Counted from the stretch's first letter, positions 35,102 to 44,950 are shown. The stretch: 64,000 nucleotides of DNA from Woronichinia naegeliana WA131 (GCA_025370055.1 CP073041.1:682001-746000); one strand, 5' to 3'. The notes: generated by a model from the sequence alone, not told the origin. Made by a program: numbers and translations.

Positions 35102-35511
35102 TTAGTTCGTTTTTTTTAACACTTGACGCACGGTTTCGTGACTAATTGCTGGCACAATTTCTAACTCGACCGCCTTGTCGGCTAGTAACCTCAATGTCCA
35201 ACGGGCTTGACCAGCAGGCGGTTCTCCACAACGTAAGGCGATTAGTTTTGCTTCTACCTCTCCATCAATAATCGGTTGACGAGGCGGCGTTTTGCGGGGC
35301 TTGCGGCTTAATGCTGACTCCACACCTTCATTGACCAATCGCTCCCTGAGATTGGCGACTGTGTTACGGTGACAACTAAAGGCGGCGGCAGCTTCCTCAT
35401 CCGTCCATCCTTGTCCATTCACATCAATGTTTAACAGAATATTGGCGTGCTTAATTTTGTAAGCCGCTCCTTTGCCGATGGATACCAAATCTTTTAGGGT
35501 CTGACGTTCTT
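35102..35511 (-). pseudogene. R1 transposase, N-terminal frame, cut by K3
   Basis: The frame reads EERQTLKDLVSIGKGAAYKI and a helix-turn-helix region (WTDEEAAAAFSCHRNTVANL). Its first codons (MLKTYIVRLSQ) are beyond K3 at about 38604-38636, and the two parts share the duplicated CTTGACTT. Rejoining them restores a normal IS630 N-terminus. Confidence 0.88.
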
Positions 35512-35566
35512 CTTGACTTGGGTGTGACCTTTAGTTGATGAAGGAAAAGAAAAGTGTTAACATGGG

Positions 35567-35995
35567 ATGAAAAGTGACAAAGAGGAAACAATGATGACAG
35601 CAAAACTAATTAATGTAGAGGGTTCAAAGATAAAAATAGAACTAACATTAGAACTCAGTCGTTCAATGTTGGATACAGAAATAAATATTCAAAAAGGCTT
35701 AAACGAAGTAGGTTGCATCGCCAGCAAAGAAGCCTTGAAATATTTAGATACAGATGGTTCACCCTTAAAAATCGGTGAAGAAATCTGGAAGAGTAAGGGA
35801 GAGCAACCGAAAGAATATCAAACACCTTATGGTGAGGTTATAGTGAATCGTCATGTATATCAGCGTTCACCTTTGAGGAAAAACGTATTGCCCCTTAGAA
35901 AGAGAAGCAAGGATAATCATAACATCAACGCCATTATTGGCAAAACAGGTATCCTCAAAAATGTCAGGGATGGCAGGCAAAGAGGTGAAAAATGA
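35567..35995 (+). CDS. K3 transposase, N-terminal frame
   Basis: Identical in protein sequence to the other K upstream frames, with the A5 shift run at 35879-35883. The downstream catalytic frame of this copy is broken, so the copy cannot make a complete transposase. Confidence 0.78.
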   Translation: MKSDKEETMMTAKLINVEGSKIKIELTLELSRSMLDTEINIQKGLNEVGCIASKEALKYLDTDGSPLKIGEEIWKSKGEQPKEYQTPYGEVIVNRHVYQRSPLRKNVLPLRKRSKDNHNINAIIGKTGILKNVRDGRQRGEK

Positions 35996-36670
35996 TTTAT
36001 TAGAAAATCATGGTAGAAAAGTAGCGCTATCCTATATCCAAAGATTGAGTGAAGCAGTAGGAAGTGTGGTACAGGCAAAAGAAGAAGCGTGGAGTTATGC
36101 CCCGCCCAAGGAGGATAGCCAAATTGCAACAGTGGGAATAGGATTAGATGGAACCTGTATGCTGATGTGTGAGGATGGCTACCGTGAAGCAATGGTGGGA
36201 ACCGTTTCCCTATACGATAGTGAGGGAGAACGTCAACAGACAATCTATCTAGGTGCGGCACCAGAGTACGGAAAAAAGAGTTTTCTAGAAAGATTGGAAA
36301 GAGAAATTGAGCGAGCGAAAAACCGTTATCCAGAGGCAAAATTTGTCGGTATAGCAGATGGTGCAGAATCAAATTGGAAGTTTTTAGAAAAGCAGACGGA
36401 AGAACAGATATTAGATTTCTATCATGCCTCTGGTTACTTAGGAGCGTTGGCAGAAGCGTTGCATCCGAATACCGTGTCAAAACAAAAAGAATGGTTGACT
36501 GAAAATTGTCGAGAACTCAAGCATGAAAAAGGAAAAGCAGGAGAACTGCTAAATCTGATGAAAGAAGTCAAAGAAGAAAAAAGTCATTCTAAGAATCTTA
36601 CCGAGAAACTACAAGCGGCGATTACTTATTACGAGAATCATCAGCATCAAATGGATTATGCTGAATACTT

Positions 36671-38360
36671 AGGGCTTGCTGAAAAAGTCAAAAAACGAAA
36701 GAAATGTGGGTTAGGGAAGTATGGACTGAAAAAGCATAGATAACTTATCCTTATGGAAACAAATCAAAATACAGATTTTGTTTAATCTATTGTTCCTTTC
36801 TGTCTAAAAAGGTCAACACAAATCACTCCTCACAAAAGAGAGGAAAATTAACACCATTTTTCACAAGAAAAACGACTCTACAACTTTTTACTTTTTGTCT
36901 TCTGAAGTAGAGTAGAAAGATTCATTACCAAAAAGTTCATCGCAATTACCGTTTCCGAGGTCTCAGGTAGTTTGGCCATCACTCGACCAAGACTAAATTT
37001 CCTCTTTCCCTGTCCGAATTTACCCTCAATGGCATTACGCACTCTTTCATCTGAGCGTGCCTCTTTCTTTTTTTCTTTGCTCACCTCTTTCGGCGGTCTT
37101 CCCAATCGGGGACCACTCATTCTTATATCCCTTTCTTTACAATAAGCTCGATTCGCTTTTGTTCGATAGATTTTATCCACATGAACCGATTCCGGATAAC
37201 ATCCTGTTTCCCTTTTATATTCTTCTATTCGCGCTTGTAAATCTCCCGATTCGTTGTAATTATCCCAACTTAATTTGTCTAAGAAGACAAAGCCATTCAC
37301 ATTACTTGCCGATATTTTAGCTCCAAACTCTACTGCTTTTCCCGCTTTTCCACGCACTATTGGACGCACGTGAGGTTGGCTTACACTCACAATTCTGTTT
37401 TCTACTTTATTTGTCTTTTTTTCATACATTTCTAACTGTTGCTCATACACTTTTCCTATCGTTACAAGCTCTTCTTGCTCTTTTTTCGTTAGTTTTTCTA
37501 ACTTTGCTCCCTCTTCTATCATTTTTTCTATATGAGACAAGTTTCTTTTTATATATCCTAGTTGTTTTTTTGTTCCTTTTCTTCTTTCTTTTTTTGACAC
37601 ACGACGTTTTTTTGCTATGGCTAAGTACTCTTTTCTTGCCACTTCCCTATAAGTCCTCGGCTTTTCTTTCCTTTTCTCTTTTATTTCTTCATACAGCTTA
37701 TCTATTATTTTTTCTGTTTTTTCTCTGGCATCATTCAATATTCCTATATCCGTTGGATATTTTATATCTGCTGGTGTACAAGTCGCATCTAACAATAACT
37801 TTCCTTCATTTTCTTTTTTTTCTGACGCTACACCCGTCGCTTTTTTTTCTATTTCTTTATTAATTTTATTTATTAATTCCATTCCTATTTTTTTACGAAA
37901 ATGAACCATCATTGACGCATTAAATGCTTCTTTGCTACTATAGCTTTCCATTCCTATAAAGTACTGTAAATAAGGGTTCTCTTTTATTTGTTCTACTGTT
38001 TCTCTGTCACTTTTTCCTGAAATTTCTTTGATAATTAATGCTCCTAATGCCATTCTAAATGATTTGGCTGGGGCTCCTTTTTTTTCTGTGAAGTTTTTTG
38101 CATATTCTTCCTCATATTCTTCCCAAAGAATCATTTTTGACATTTCTATCCAACGATTTTCTTCGTCTAACTGCCCGCCGAACAGATTTTTCAAGTTTTC
38201 TGGTGTTTCAATTGAGTACTGTTGCTTTCGGTACATCTGCTTTCTCTCTTCTTAATGCAATGGTTTTGAGGCATTCTACCCTATTTTCGTGCATTCTAGC
38301 GGTTCTTAATTCGCCTACTATTTTTCTCCGTAAAGGTTTCAGCTTTTTTCAGCAAGCCCT
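36671..38360 (-). mobile_element. IS5-type element I2 (1690 bp)
   Basis: The ends AGGGCTTGCTGAAAAA are inverted at both sides. The 4-bp duplication ACTT lies at 36667-36670 and 38361-38364, and the uninterrupted site is in K1 and K2. It is the innermost layer of the five-level nest. Confidence 0.95.
36878..38236 (-). CDS. IS5-type transposase (I2)
   Basis: Full length and intact. The only difference from I1 that I see is His for Asp in KRNLSHIEKMIEEG, outside the catalytic regions. It should be functional, so I2 could supply transposase for the family. Confidence 0.9.
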   Translation of the reverse strand: MYRKQQYSIETPENLKNLFGGQLDEENRWIEMSKMILWEEYEEEYAKNFTEKKGAPAKSFRMALGALIIKEISGKSDRETVEQIKENPYLQYFIGMESYSSKEAFNASMMVHFRKKIGMELINKINKEIEKKATGVASEKKENEGKLLLDATCTPADIKYPTDIGILNDAREKTEKIIDKLYEEIKEKRKEKPRTYREVARKEYLAIAKKRRVSKKERRKGTKKQLGYIKRNLSHIEKMIEEGAKLEKLTKKEQEELVTIGKVYEQQLEMYEKKTNKVENRIVSVSQPHVRPIVRGKAGKAVEFGAKISASNVNGFVFLDKLSWDNYNESGDLQARIEEYKRETGCYPESVHVDKIYRTKANRAYCKERDIRMSGPRLGRPPKEVSKEKKKEARSDERVRNAIEGKFGQGKRKFSLGRVMAKLPETSETVIAMNFLVMNLSTLLQKTKSKKL

Positions 38361-38720
38361 ACTTAGAGAAAAAGTATCCGATTGGTTCAGGTGTTACGGA
38401 AGCAGCTTGTAAGACGTTGGTCAAACAACGATTATGTTGTTCAGGGATGCGATGGAAGGAAAAAGGAGCAGGAATTATTTTGAGCCTACGAGCTTTGGTA
38501 TTGACCAAGGAACGATGGAGTCAATTTTGGGCAAAACTTGATCAATATGGGTTCCCTGTAGAACCCTGATTACAACAGCTTTTATCAACTAAAGGTCGCA
38601 CCCCTTGACTTAATCGGACAATATAGGTCTTGAGCATGGTTACTTATTACGATATCTGTTGAGGTAATGAATAGCCTCTCCATTTTCCCTCAAATTCACA
38701 ATCTTTAGCTTGACAGACCA

Positions 38721-39663
38721 CTAGAACCCAATGTAAAGAGTTTTCTATCAACCAATGACTACGAACAGATTGGGATAATTTTTGAGCATTACTCGGCAGG
38801 CTACTGATATAGTAGCGAGTCTCATACTCTGTTTTGTCTTTCAATCGTCTCTCCGCTTGAATCATACAGATGCTCGTCAACTTTGCCCATTTCTCCCCAC
38901 CCAGCAAAAATTCTGTTTGTTCCATCGTCCAGCAACGGCGAATTTCAATCCGTCCATGTCCCTTGTCTATTGTTTGATGGAAATCATGCTTAATTCCCAC
39001 AAAATTAATCGATTGAGCATGAGCAAATAATTGTTCAACATCCTCACATAGATTACCTTGATTGCCTTTCAATGCCAAAACATAATCTCCCCCTCACCCT
39101 ACTATCTGTTGGGCAATCTTTGTCTGAGTTCCCATGGCATCAATCGTTACGATACAACCTTTGACCTCTAGCATTTTCAGGAGTTTGGGTATCGCCGTGA
39201 TTTCATTCGATTTGCTTTCCACCTTGCACTGTCCTAGTACTAGACGATTTGCTGTTGCCCATGCACTTACCATCTGAATTGCGCCCTTTCCGTTGGCATT
39301 ATCATAGGAGTGGCGAAGGGTTTTGCCGTCAATCGCTATCACTTCCCCTTCACTTACCTCCGCTATACTTTTGACCCAATGCAGAAAACAGTCTTGAAAT
39401 TGCTCTGGATTCAGACTAGCAAATACACGCGCAAACGTATCGTCGGAGGGGATGCCATTCGGCAATTCCAAAATTTTTTTTAGCCATTGATGTTTAGCCT
39501 TGCCGAAACTTTCCATGGCTACCCAACCTTCTGCTCCACAAATGACGGCTAAGATGGCAATCGTTAGAATATCAATGAGTTTATGCCGTTTTGTTCGTTC
39601 GATGCGAGGGTCATCTATTTCGGCAAAGTGTTCTACCAGTCTATATTTGGGTCGGAGTTTCAT
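38721..39663 (-). pseudogene. ISAs1-type transposase of A3, N-terminal and central part with a nonsense mutation
   Basis: The frame from [20 protein letters not shown] is normal to AQQIVG, where CGA in the other copies has become TGA (39091-39093). It then continues as [14 protein letters not shown]-like sequence to the R1 insertion at CTAG. Even without R1 this copy would be dead, so it was mobilised in trans or mutated after insertion. Confidence 0.88.
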
Positions 39664-39757
39664 CGCTTTTGTTTTCTATGCACTTTCCCTTATTTTCCCT
39701 TATCCATCCCTCTATAATGTTCTTGTATCTGTATCATTTTTAGATGCGTTCGCCCTG

Positions 39758-39975
39758 GGATAATCGCTGCCATAGTTGACGAACTGGGCATCGCGGATTA
39801 CATTAATGAACAGTTACAAGAAAATGACCGTGCCAAAATCAGCGCAGGCCTAGTGTTCAAAGCGATGATTCTCAATGGTCTAGGATTTATCCACTCTCCG
39901 TTGTATTTATTCAGTCAGTTTTTTGAAGATAAACCCCTAGAACATCTCTTAGGAAAAGGAGTAAAAGCCAGTTAC
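39758..39975 (+). pseudogene. IS1634-like (S2) element, continuation after A3
   Basis: The frame resumes with DNA for IIAAIVDELGIADYINEQLQ and reads ISAGLVFKAMILNGLGFIHS, then PLYLFSQFFEDKPLEHLLGK, typical of the DUF4277 N-terminal domain of IS1634-like transposases. It breaks off after VKASYL at the edge of the plasmid-like block, and the catalytic domain is absent. Confidence 0.82.
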
Positions 39976-40206
39976 CTCAAGTCGCGCTGTCGCGCTAAAG
40001 GTCGCCAAATGCGCGGTGATTTTGGCGGTAGGGAAACAAATATTTCCAAGCCTCCTGCCGAGTGGCTACGGACTATGAAGGCTTTATGTCGGTTCCTACG
40101 TTGGTCTCCACCAGAGCGTATTGTCTTCGATTATAGATTATCGGATGAGTTTTTCAACCGACATAAAGGGAGAAGTACAGAGTTTGGCGATCGTCCAAAT
40201 CCTAAT
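39976..40206. other. Left edge of the plasmid-like block, no complete gene
   Basis: Sequence changes at GTCGCGCTGTCGCGCTAAAG. One frame encodes a short segment (WLRTMKALCRFLRWSPPERI) fused to the S fragment and ends at a TAG within the palindrome that follows. I see no recognisable gene; it may be non-coding plasmid DNA. Confidence 0.4.
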
Positions 40207-40226
40207 GTGAAGTTCTAGAACTTCAC
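40207..40226. repeat. Perfect 20-bp palindrome GTGAAGTTCTAGAACTTCAC
   Basis: The 10-bp arms are fully complementary with no loop. There is no T-run, so a classical terminator is unlikely. It lies at the border of the plasmid-like block and could be a protein-binding site or a replication-related structure (inference). Confidence 0.75.
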
Positions 40227-40306
40227 TAAGACACTTAGAAGATTACAAGAAACGAACTACTTAAGCAGATCTCGATTCGCATTTCAACGACACGATCAAG
40301 AAGTGA

Positions 40307-40993
40307 TTACGGATTTTCCTGAATCCACTTAAGTAGTTTACTTTGTAGCTCAGTGGACAATTTACTGGCAGGAACATAGCCAATCTTTCTGCCCTTATAT
40401 TCCCATCCAATGTTGTCAATATCTAGCTCCATTGTCCATTGAGAGAAGTCATCGGTAGCTCTCTTATTTTCGGTACTCAGTTTAGATTCGCCAATACTTT
40501 TCCCTGTCTTTGACAGAATCAATCTTTTTTCCAATATTTTTCCCTTAATGGGACTTATCTTAGGTAATTCCCCTAGTGGTTCTCCCAATAGATTGTCTAT
40601 ATAAATATTTGACGCATCGGTTGTCTGAATAGGTAAACTGACAGGTAATTCACTTAGTATATCGTTCTCTGCGCCACCGTTTATCCCTGGAATTTCTGGC
40701 TGAGCAACTATAGAATCAGGTAGTTCACTATAAGGTTTATTTTCTAGTTTACTGAGCCTCCCAAATAAATCGCTAACCTGAGACTCTAAAACTTTAATCC
40801 TATCCAACGCACTATTATCGGTTGTGGTCTCCCCAGTAATCTCCTTAACAATATCCTCCAACCCAAAGAATTTAGCAAAGATCACTGCCGCCGACTGCGA
40901 CATAGAGAGCCCAGAGTCTCGGCGGAACTCATCAAAGCAGTCATAGATTACCTGTGGGACGTAAGCTGAAATTTTAGGGTTGTCAGTAGGCAT
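40307..40993 (-). CDS. Hypothetical plasmid-type protein, 228 aa
   Basis: The N-terminus (KISAYVPQVIYDCFDEFRRD, then GLSMSQSAAVIFAKFF) looks like a short DNA-binding or ribbon-helix-helix-type segment. A heptad-like helix follows (LDRIKVLESQVSDLFGRLSK), then a low-complexity middle and a C-terminal IGWEYKGRKIGYVPASKL. I do not know the function. It shares strand and block with rha-like, small basic and rep genes, which suggests plasmid maintenance or copy control. Confidence 0.65.
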   Translation of the reverse strand: MPTDNPKISAYVPQVIYDCFDEFRRDSGLSMSQSAAVIFAKFFGLEDIVKEITGETTTDNSALDRIKVLESQVSDLFGRLSKLENKPYSELPDSIVAQPEIPGINGGAENDILSELPVSLPIQTTDASNIYIDNLLGEPLGELPKISPIKGKILEKRLILSKTGKSIGESKLSTENKRATDDFSQWTMELDIDNIGWEYKGRKIGYVPASKLSTELQSKLLKWIQENP

Positions 40994-41387
40994 AATAGTA
41001 AGCCACTAAGTGGAATACTATTAATTATGCTATAAACCAATGACTATGTTGGGTTGAAAGGCAAATAACGACTTACTATTGCTTCCCTAGCGGCTAAGAA
41101 TAGCTCATACTTTTCTTGTTCATTAACAGAAGCTCTCTTTATTTCAGTAAGCTGAATTATGTAGTCATTAAGCAATCTTTGTTCCTCATATATTTGTCTA
41201 ACAGCAAGCTTGCCATATTTATTAAGCAGATAAGCGGGGAGGTGCAGAGGAACATACTGATCTCTCAACCATGCCTTAAAATATGGGATTTCATTATAGT
41301 GATAAGCGTTACAACTTCTAGGGCCACGTTTATCACGAAACTTGTGTGTATATGGGTGCGACCTTTAGTTGATAAAAGCTGTTGTAA

Positions 41388-42326
41388 TCAGGGTTCTACA
41401 GGGAACCCATATTGATCAAGTTTTGCCCAAAATTGACTCCATCGTTCCTTGGTCAATACCAAAGCTCGTAGGCTCAAAATAATTCCTGCTCCTTTTTCCT
41501 TCCATCGCATCCCTGAACAACATAATCGTTGTTTGACCAACGTCTTACAAGCTGCTTCCGTAACACCTGAACCAATCGGATACTTTTTCTCTATGTATTC
41601 AGCATAATCCATTTGATGCTGATGATTCTCGTAATAAGTAATCGCCGCTTGTAGTTTCTCGGTAAGATTCTTAGAATGACTTTTTTCTTCTTTGACTTCT
41701 TTCATCAGATTTAGCAGTTCTCCTGCTTTTCCTTTTTCATGCTTGAGTTCTCGACAATTTTCAGTCAACCATTCTTTTTGTTTTGACACGGTATTCGGAT
41801 GCAACGCTTCTGCCAAGGCACCTAAGTAACCAGAGGCATGATAGAAATCTAATATCTGTTCTTCCGTTTGCTTTTCTAAAAACTTCCAATTTGATTCTGC
41901 CCCGTCTGCTATCCCGACCAATGTTGCCTCTGGATAACGGTTTTTCGCTCGCTCAATTTCTCTTTCTAATCTTTCTAGAAAACTCTTTTTTCCATACTCT
42001 GGTGCCGCACCTAGATAGATTGTAGGTTGACGTTCGCCTTCACTATCGTATAGGGAAACGGTTCCCACCATTGCTTCACGGTAGCCATCCTCACACATCA
42101 GCATACAGGTTCCATCTAATCCTATTCCCACTGTTGCAATTTGGCTATCCTCCTTGGGCGGGGCATAACTCCACGCTTCTTCTTTTGCCTGTACCACACT
42201 TCCTACTGCTTCACTCAATCTTTGGATATAGGATAGCGCTACTTTTCTACCATGATTTTCTAATAAATCATTTTTCACCTCTTTGCCTGCCATCCCTGAC
42301 ATTTTTGAGGATACCTGTTTTGCCAA
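41388..42326 (-). CDS. K4 transposase, catalytic frame
   Basis: Protein-identical to the K2 catalytic frame (GERQPTIYLG and AEYIEKKYP variants). All catalytic regions are present. It should be expressed only after a shift from the upstream frame. Confidence 0.88.
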   Translation of the reverse strand: MAKQVSSKMSGMAGKEVKNDLLENHGRKVALSYIQRLSEAVGSVVQAKEEAWSYAPPKEDSQIATVGIGLDGTCMLMCEDGYREAMVGTVSLYDSEGERQPTIYLGAAPEYGKKSFLERLEREIERAKNRYPEATLVGIADGAESNWKFLEKQTEEQILDFYHASGYLGALAEALHPNTVSKQKEWLTENCRELKHEKGKAGELLNLMKEVKEEKSHSKNLTEKLQAAITYYENHQHQMDYAEYIEKKYPIGSGVTEAACKTLVKQRLCCSGMRWKEKGAGIILSLRALVLTKERWSQFWAKLDQYGFPVEP

Positions 42327-42696
42327 TAATGGCGTTGATGTTATGATTATCCTTGCTTCTCTTTCTAAGGGGCAATACGTTTTTCCTCAAAGGTGAACGC
42401 TGATATACATGACGATTCACTATAACCTCACCATAAGGTGTTTGATATTCTTTCGGTTGCTCTCCCTTACTCTTCCAGATTTCTTCACCGATTTTTAAGG
42501 GTGAACCATCTGTATCTAAATATTTCAAGGCTTCTTTGCTGGCGATGCAACCTACTTCGTTTAAGCCTTTTTGAATATTTATTTCTGTATCCAACATTGA
42601 ACGACTGAGTTCTAATGTTAGTTCTATTTTTATCTTTGAACCCTCTACATTAATTAGTTTTGCTGTCATCATTGTTTCCTCTTTGTCACTTTTCAT
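42268..42696 (-). CDS. K4 transposase, N-terminal frame
   Basis: Identical to the other K upstream frames and ends in the same overlap with the catalytic frame. GAGGAAAC precedes the ATGATG start region. Confidence 0.8.
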   Translation of the reverse strand: MKSDKEETMMTAKLINVEGSKIKIELTLELSRSMLDTEINIQKGLNEVGCIASKEALKYLDTDGSPLKIGEEIWKSKGEQPKEYQTPYGEVIVNRHVYQRSPLRKNVLPLRKRSKDNHNINAIIGKTGILKNVRDGRQRGEK

Positions 42697-43344
42697 CCCA
42701 TGTTAACACTTTTCTTTTCCTTCATCAACTAAAGGTCACACCCGTGTATATTCTCCAATCTCACACAACCATGACTTAGGATTACCATCAGCATCTTTTT
42801 TTTCACGATAATTTTTCCATCGACTACCAATACTTCCATCACACAAGTCAAAATTATTAACTGGAACTTTATATTGTTTTTCAACTAAGAGTAAAATTTC
42901 AGCACCTTCACGAAAAGTAGTCCACAAATGATCAGGAACCTTGTGATCAGCCATATTTTCCAATCGCTGAATATACACCGTACTATGAGGCTGAAGTAAA
43001 ACACCTCTACGCCTTAATTCCTGCCGATACGCTATAAAAGCTTTAACTAAATTAGCTTTACATTCAACGACTCTAGGAGAATTTTTGCTAAGGGTTACAT
43101 AAAAAAGGGATTGTTCCTCAGTTAACCAAGCAAAAAGTTCTGGTCGTCCACCTTTTGAGCCAACTTCGGGTTTTCCGTTTTCAAAACGGAGAACCCCAAA
43201 CGATTGCTCCGTCTGAGCTTGATACTTTTTAATAATGTTCTGCATCCAATCAGAGTGGTTGATCTCTAGCTCTTGGGCTATTAAACGAGAGTCAACGACC
43301 AAAGCACTATCTTCATAAGCAGCGACAGCTATCTCACCCATAAG

Positions 43345-43686
43345 TTACCATTCCTTAGTTAAAGCAGTTAAAACAACATCATTAAGGCTTTTAGGCTCTA
43401 TTTTGTACCCTTTACGGACTAAATCGCTAAGTTTTACGCCCATCTGACCAGAGATAACAGTAATTGACACCCCAGACATATCAATGACTTTAGATTGTGT
43501 GCCACAATCAATTGTGGCTGTTTTTGGCTCTTCTCCCTTTTCAATAAAGGATAAGCCCCGATCTAATCCTTGAGCTATCTCAATGATTCTATCAACCAAA
43601 GCAATAGGTACTCTAATGGTCACAGTTTTTCCATGATGCCATTTAAACCTATTTCCCGATCCTGGTCGTTTACCACCTCTAGGCAT
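43345..43686 (-). CDS. Small basic plasmid-type protein (MPRGGKRPGSG start), 113 aa
   Basis: It starts MPRGGKRPGSGNRFKWHHGK, a motif seen in many small phage and plasmid proteins. VTIRVPIALVDRIIEIAQGL resembles a ribbon-helix-helix strand and helix. A regulatory DNA-binding role is plausible but unproven. I chose this ATG because GAGAGGA lies 10 bp upstream; a longer frame exists without a good site. It directly precedes the Rha-like gene. Confidence 0.68.
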   Translation of the reverse strand: MPRGGKRPGSGNRFKWHHGKTVTIRVPIALVDRIIEIAQGLDRGLSFIEKGEEPKTATIDCGTQSKVIDMSGVSITVISGQMGVKLSDLVRKGYKIEPKSLNDVVLTALTKEW

Positions 43687-43761
43687 GGCTATCCAGTCCT
43701 CTCTATAAAATTTCAATCAATAAGACCATCATAAACCACTGATGGTTTACTACGTAGTTCA

Positions 43762-44793
43762 CTATTCCGTATTCTGATATTCCTTATCAGGGATCTTATA
43801 GACGACTCCCATTGAGTCAGAACGCACCATCACATACTTTTTGATTTTCCGATTCCAACGAAAATAGAGAGACTCTGGTTCAACCTCATCGTCCGACTCC
43901 TCATCATGTCCAATTAAATCTTCTGGCTCCTCTTCTAATTCTCTGAAATAGTCCCGAAGAACACCACCAACCCCAACGGCTCTTGTACCATGTACCTGCT
44001 TGACATACTCCAAAAACCAGTCACAATCAGCAACAAGATCGCTTTCCTTGCACTGGTACTTTAAAATCTCTGCAATCAATCCCACTGGTGAGCTTTCAGC
44101 CTGAACAGCCTTTACATCAAGAATTGGGGAATAATCAACTCGAAGGCATTGTTTCCATAAAGCGATCCAATCTGACTTAGATAGATAATCTTCCTTGTAA
44201 TAGCTATCCTTTAGCAGAATCAGACAATGAAGATGGGGATGGGCTGACTGACCATCACGGCCCCTTGTGACCTCAACCGATTTGATCCAACCTATCCCAG
44301 GGAAAGCCTTTAGCTGAGTCAACCGCCTGAAAGACTGATTAAGGTGATGCAATGTCTCCCTTAAATCAGTCAACTGACAATTTTTCATAGTCAACGTCAG
44401 AAAAATCCAACGCCCATTAGGGTAATCAGCAATGACTTTCGGCAAGTTCTCATAGGCTTTTGCCTTCCAACGAAGTGATCTTCGCCATTGACAGATAGGA
44501 CAATGCCGAACCCGACAAAATTTAGCAGAAGCTAGTTTTAACTTCTGTTGGCCAAGCTGCTTATCAGGAACTATTTTGAATTCTAGTAACTGAGAACAGA
44601 GTGAGACCCTCTCTGCGTGAGAGTCCATTCCCCCCTGTCTGTAGTAGTTGCTTATGATGTCAGCGTTTTTCCGATGCTTGTCCCAAGGTTTATCTTTTTC
44701 AGAGAGAGACTCCAGAAAAGTATATTCATCTGAAGGCAAAGAGGTTACAATGGGGTCACAAGCTTTATGGCTGACATTGAGTCGGTCGGGCAC
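43762..44793 (-). CDS. Rolling-circle replication initiator (Rep_1-like)
   Basis: In the 343-residue protein, FCRVRHCPICQWRRS gives a zinc-finger-like Cys93/Cys98/Cys101. Motif I is FLTLTM (131-136). Motif II is HPHLHCL (185-191), the metal-binding HUH. A candidate catalytic Tyr is Tyr246 in ILKYQCKESD. This is the Rep_1 pattern of small rolling-circle plasmids. It should nick the double-strand origin and start leading-strand synthesis. Together with the small genes downstream on the same strand it marks an integrated plasmid. No integrase or relaxase was seen. Confidence 0.85.
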   Translation of the reverse strand: MPDRLNVSHKACDPIVTSLPSDEYTFLESLSEKDKPWDKHRKNADIISNYYRQGGMDSHAERVSLCSQLLEFKIVPDKQLGQQKLKLASAKFCRVRHCPICQWRRSLRWKAKAYENLPKVIADYPNGRWIFLTLTMKNCQLTDLRETLHHLNQSFRRLTQLKAFPGIGWIKSVEVTRGRDGQSAHPHLHCLILLKDSYYKEDYLSKSDWIALWKQCLRVDYSPILDVKAVQAESSPVGLIAEILKYQCKESDLVADCDWFLEYVKQVHGTRAVGVGGVLRDYFRELEEEPEDLIGHDEESDDEVEPESLYFRWNRKIKKYVMVRSDSMGVVYKIPDKEYQNTE

Positions 44794-44950
44794 AAAAACT
44801 CCATGTATTTAGTTTGGTGTAGTTACTTAACAGAATACAGGAGTTTTTTGCTATCTGAGATTAATTATTTTAAAGTGCGGATTTACTGAAAAAGATCTTG
44901 ATCAACGTTATCCCTTAATGATTTAAAGCTGAGAATTGCTGTGCCCAAAC

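Larger units (their letters stand above)
35937..38570 (+). pseudogene. K3 transposase, catalytic frame broken by I2
   Basis: The frame is normal to HQHQMDYAEYL and then runs into I2, adding foreign codons. The C-terminal part with the catalytic Glu (IGSGVTEAACKTLVK) resumes after ACTT at 38361. This copy has Gln in GERQQTIYLG and Lys in PEAKFVGIADG, unlike K5, so the two nested units have diverged slightly. Confidence 0.9.
35520..38603 (+). mobile_element. ISKra4-type element K3, interrupted by I2 (3084 bp)
   Basis: The ends are GGGTGTGACCTTTAGTTGAT and TTAGTTGATAAAAG-type inverted at the right (GGTCGCACCC). The 8-bp duplication CTTGACTT is perfect (35512-35519 and 38604-38611). I2 sits at exactly the same internal site as I3 in K5, and both units are 3084 bp. 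Confidence 0.95.
34406..38720 (-). mobile_element. IS630-type element R1, interrupted by K3
   Basis: The ends TGGTCTGTCAA and TTGACAGACCA are inverted repeats. The target CTAG is duplicated (34402-34405 and 38721-38724). Without K3 and its duplication the element is 1223 bp. R2 at the window end also sits at a CTAG. Confidence 0.92.
34202..39757 (-). mobile_element. ISAs1-type element A3, interrupted by R1
   Basis: The ends are CAGGGCAAACGCATCTTA and TAGATGCGTTCGCCCTG. The 10-bp duplication GGATAATCGC is perfect (34192-34201 and 39758-39767). After removal of R1 and one CTAG the length is 1237 bp, as in the intact copy. Confidence 0.95.
41354..42743 (-). mobile_element. ISKra4-type element K4 (1390 bp)
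   Basis: Full length. The 8-bp duplication GTGTATAT is perfect (41346-41353 and 42744-42751). It interrupts the Rha-like gene. It belongs to the same sequence lineage as K2. Confidence 0.95.
41044..43341 (-). pseudogene. Rha-like phage/plasmid regulatory protein gene split by K4
   Basis: The N-terminal part (VDSRLIAQELEINHSDWMQN, then SFGVLRFENGKPEVG and GGRPELFAWLTEEQSLFYVT) resembles Rha/antirepressor-type regulatory domains. Translation reaches LCEIGEYT and resumes past K4 as HKFRDKRGPRSCNAYHYNEI, ending VSRYLPFNPT. The duplicated GTGTATAT marks the join. It lies 3 bp after the small basic gene, so the two were cotranscribed. Confidence 0.8.

Noticed and set aside
39853-40218. A 121-residue plus-strand gene
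   Set aside because: Its first third is the IS1634-like transposase fragment and the rest is unrelated plasmid-side DNA; a chimera at a junction.
40207-40226. Rho-independent terminator
   Set aside because: The palindrome is perfect but has no loop and no following T-run.
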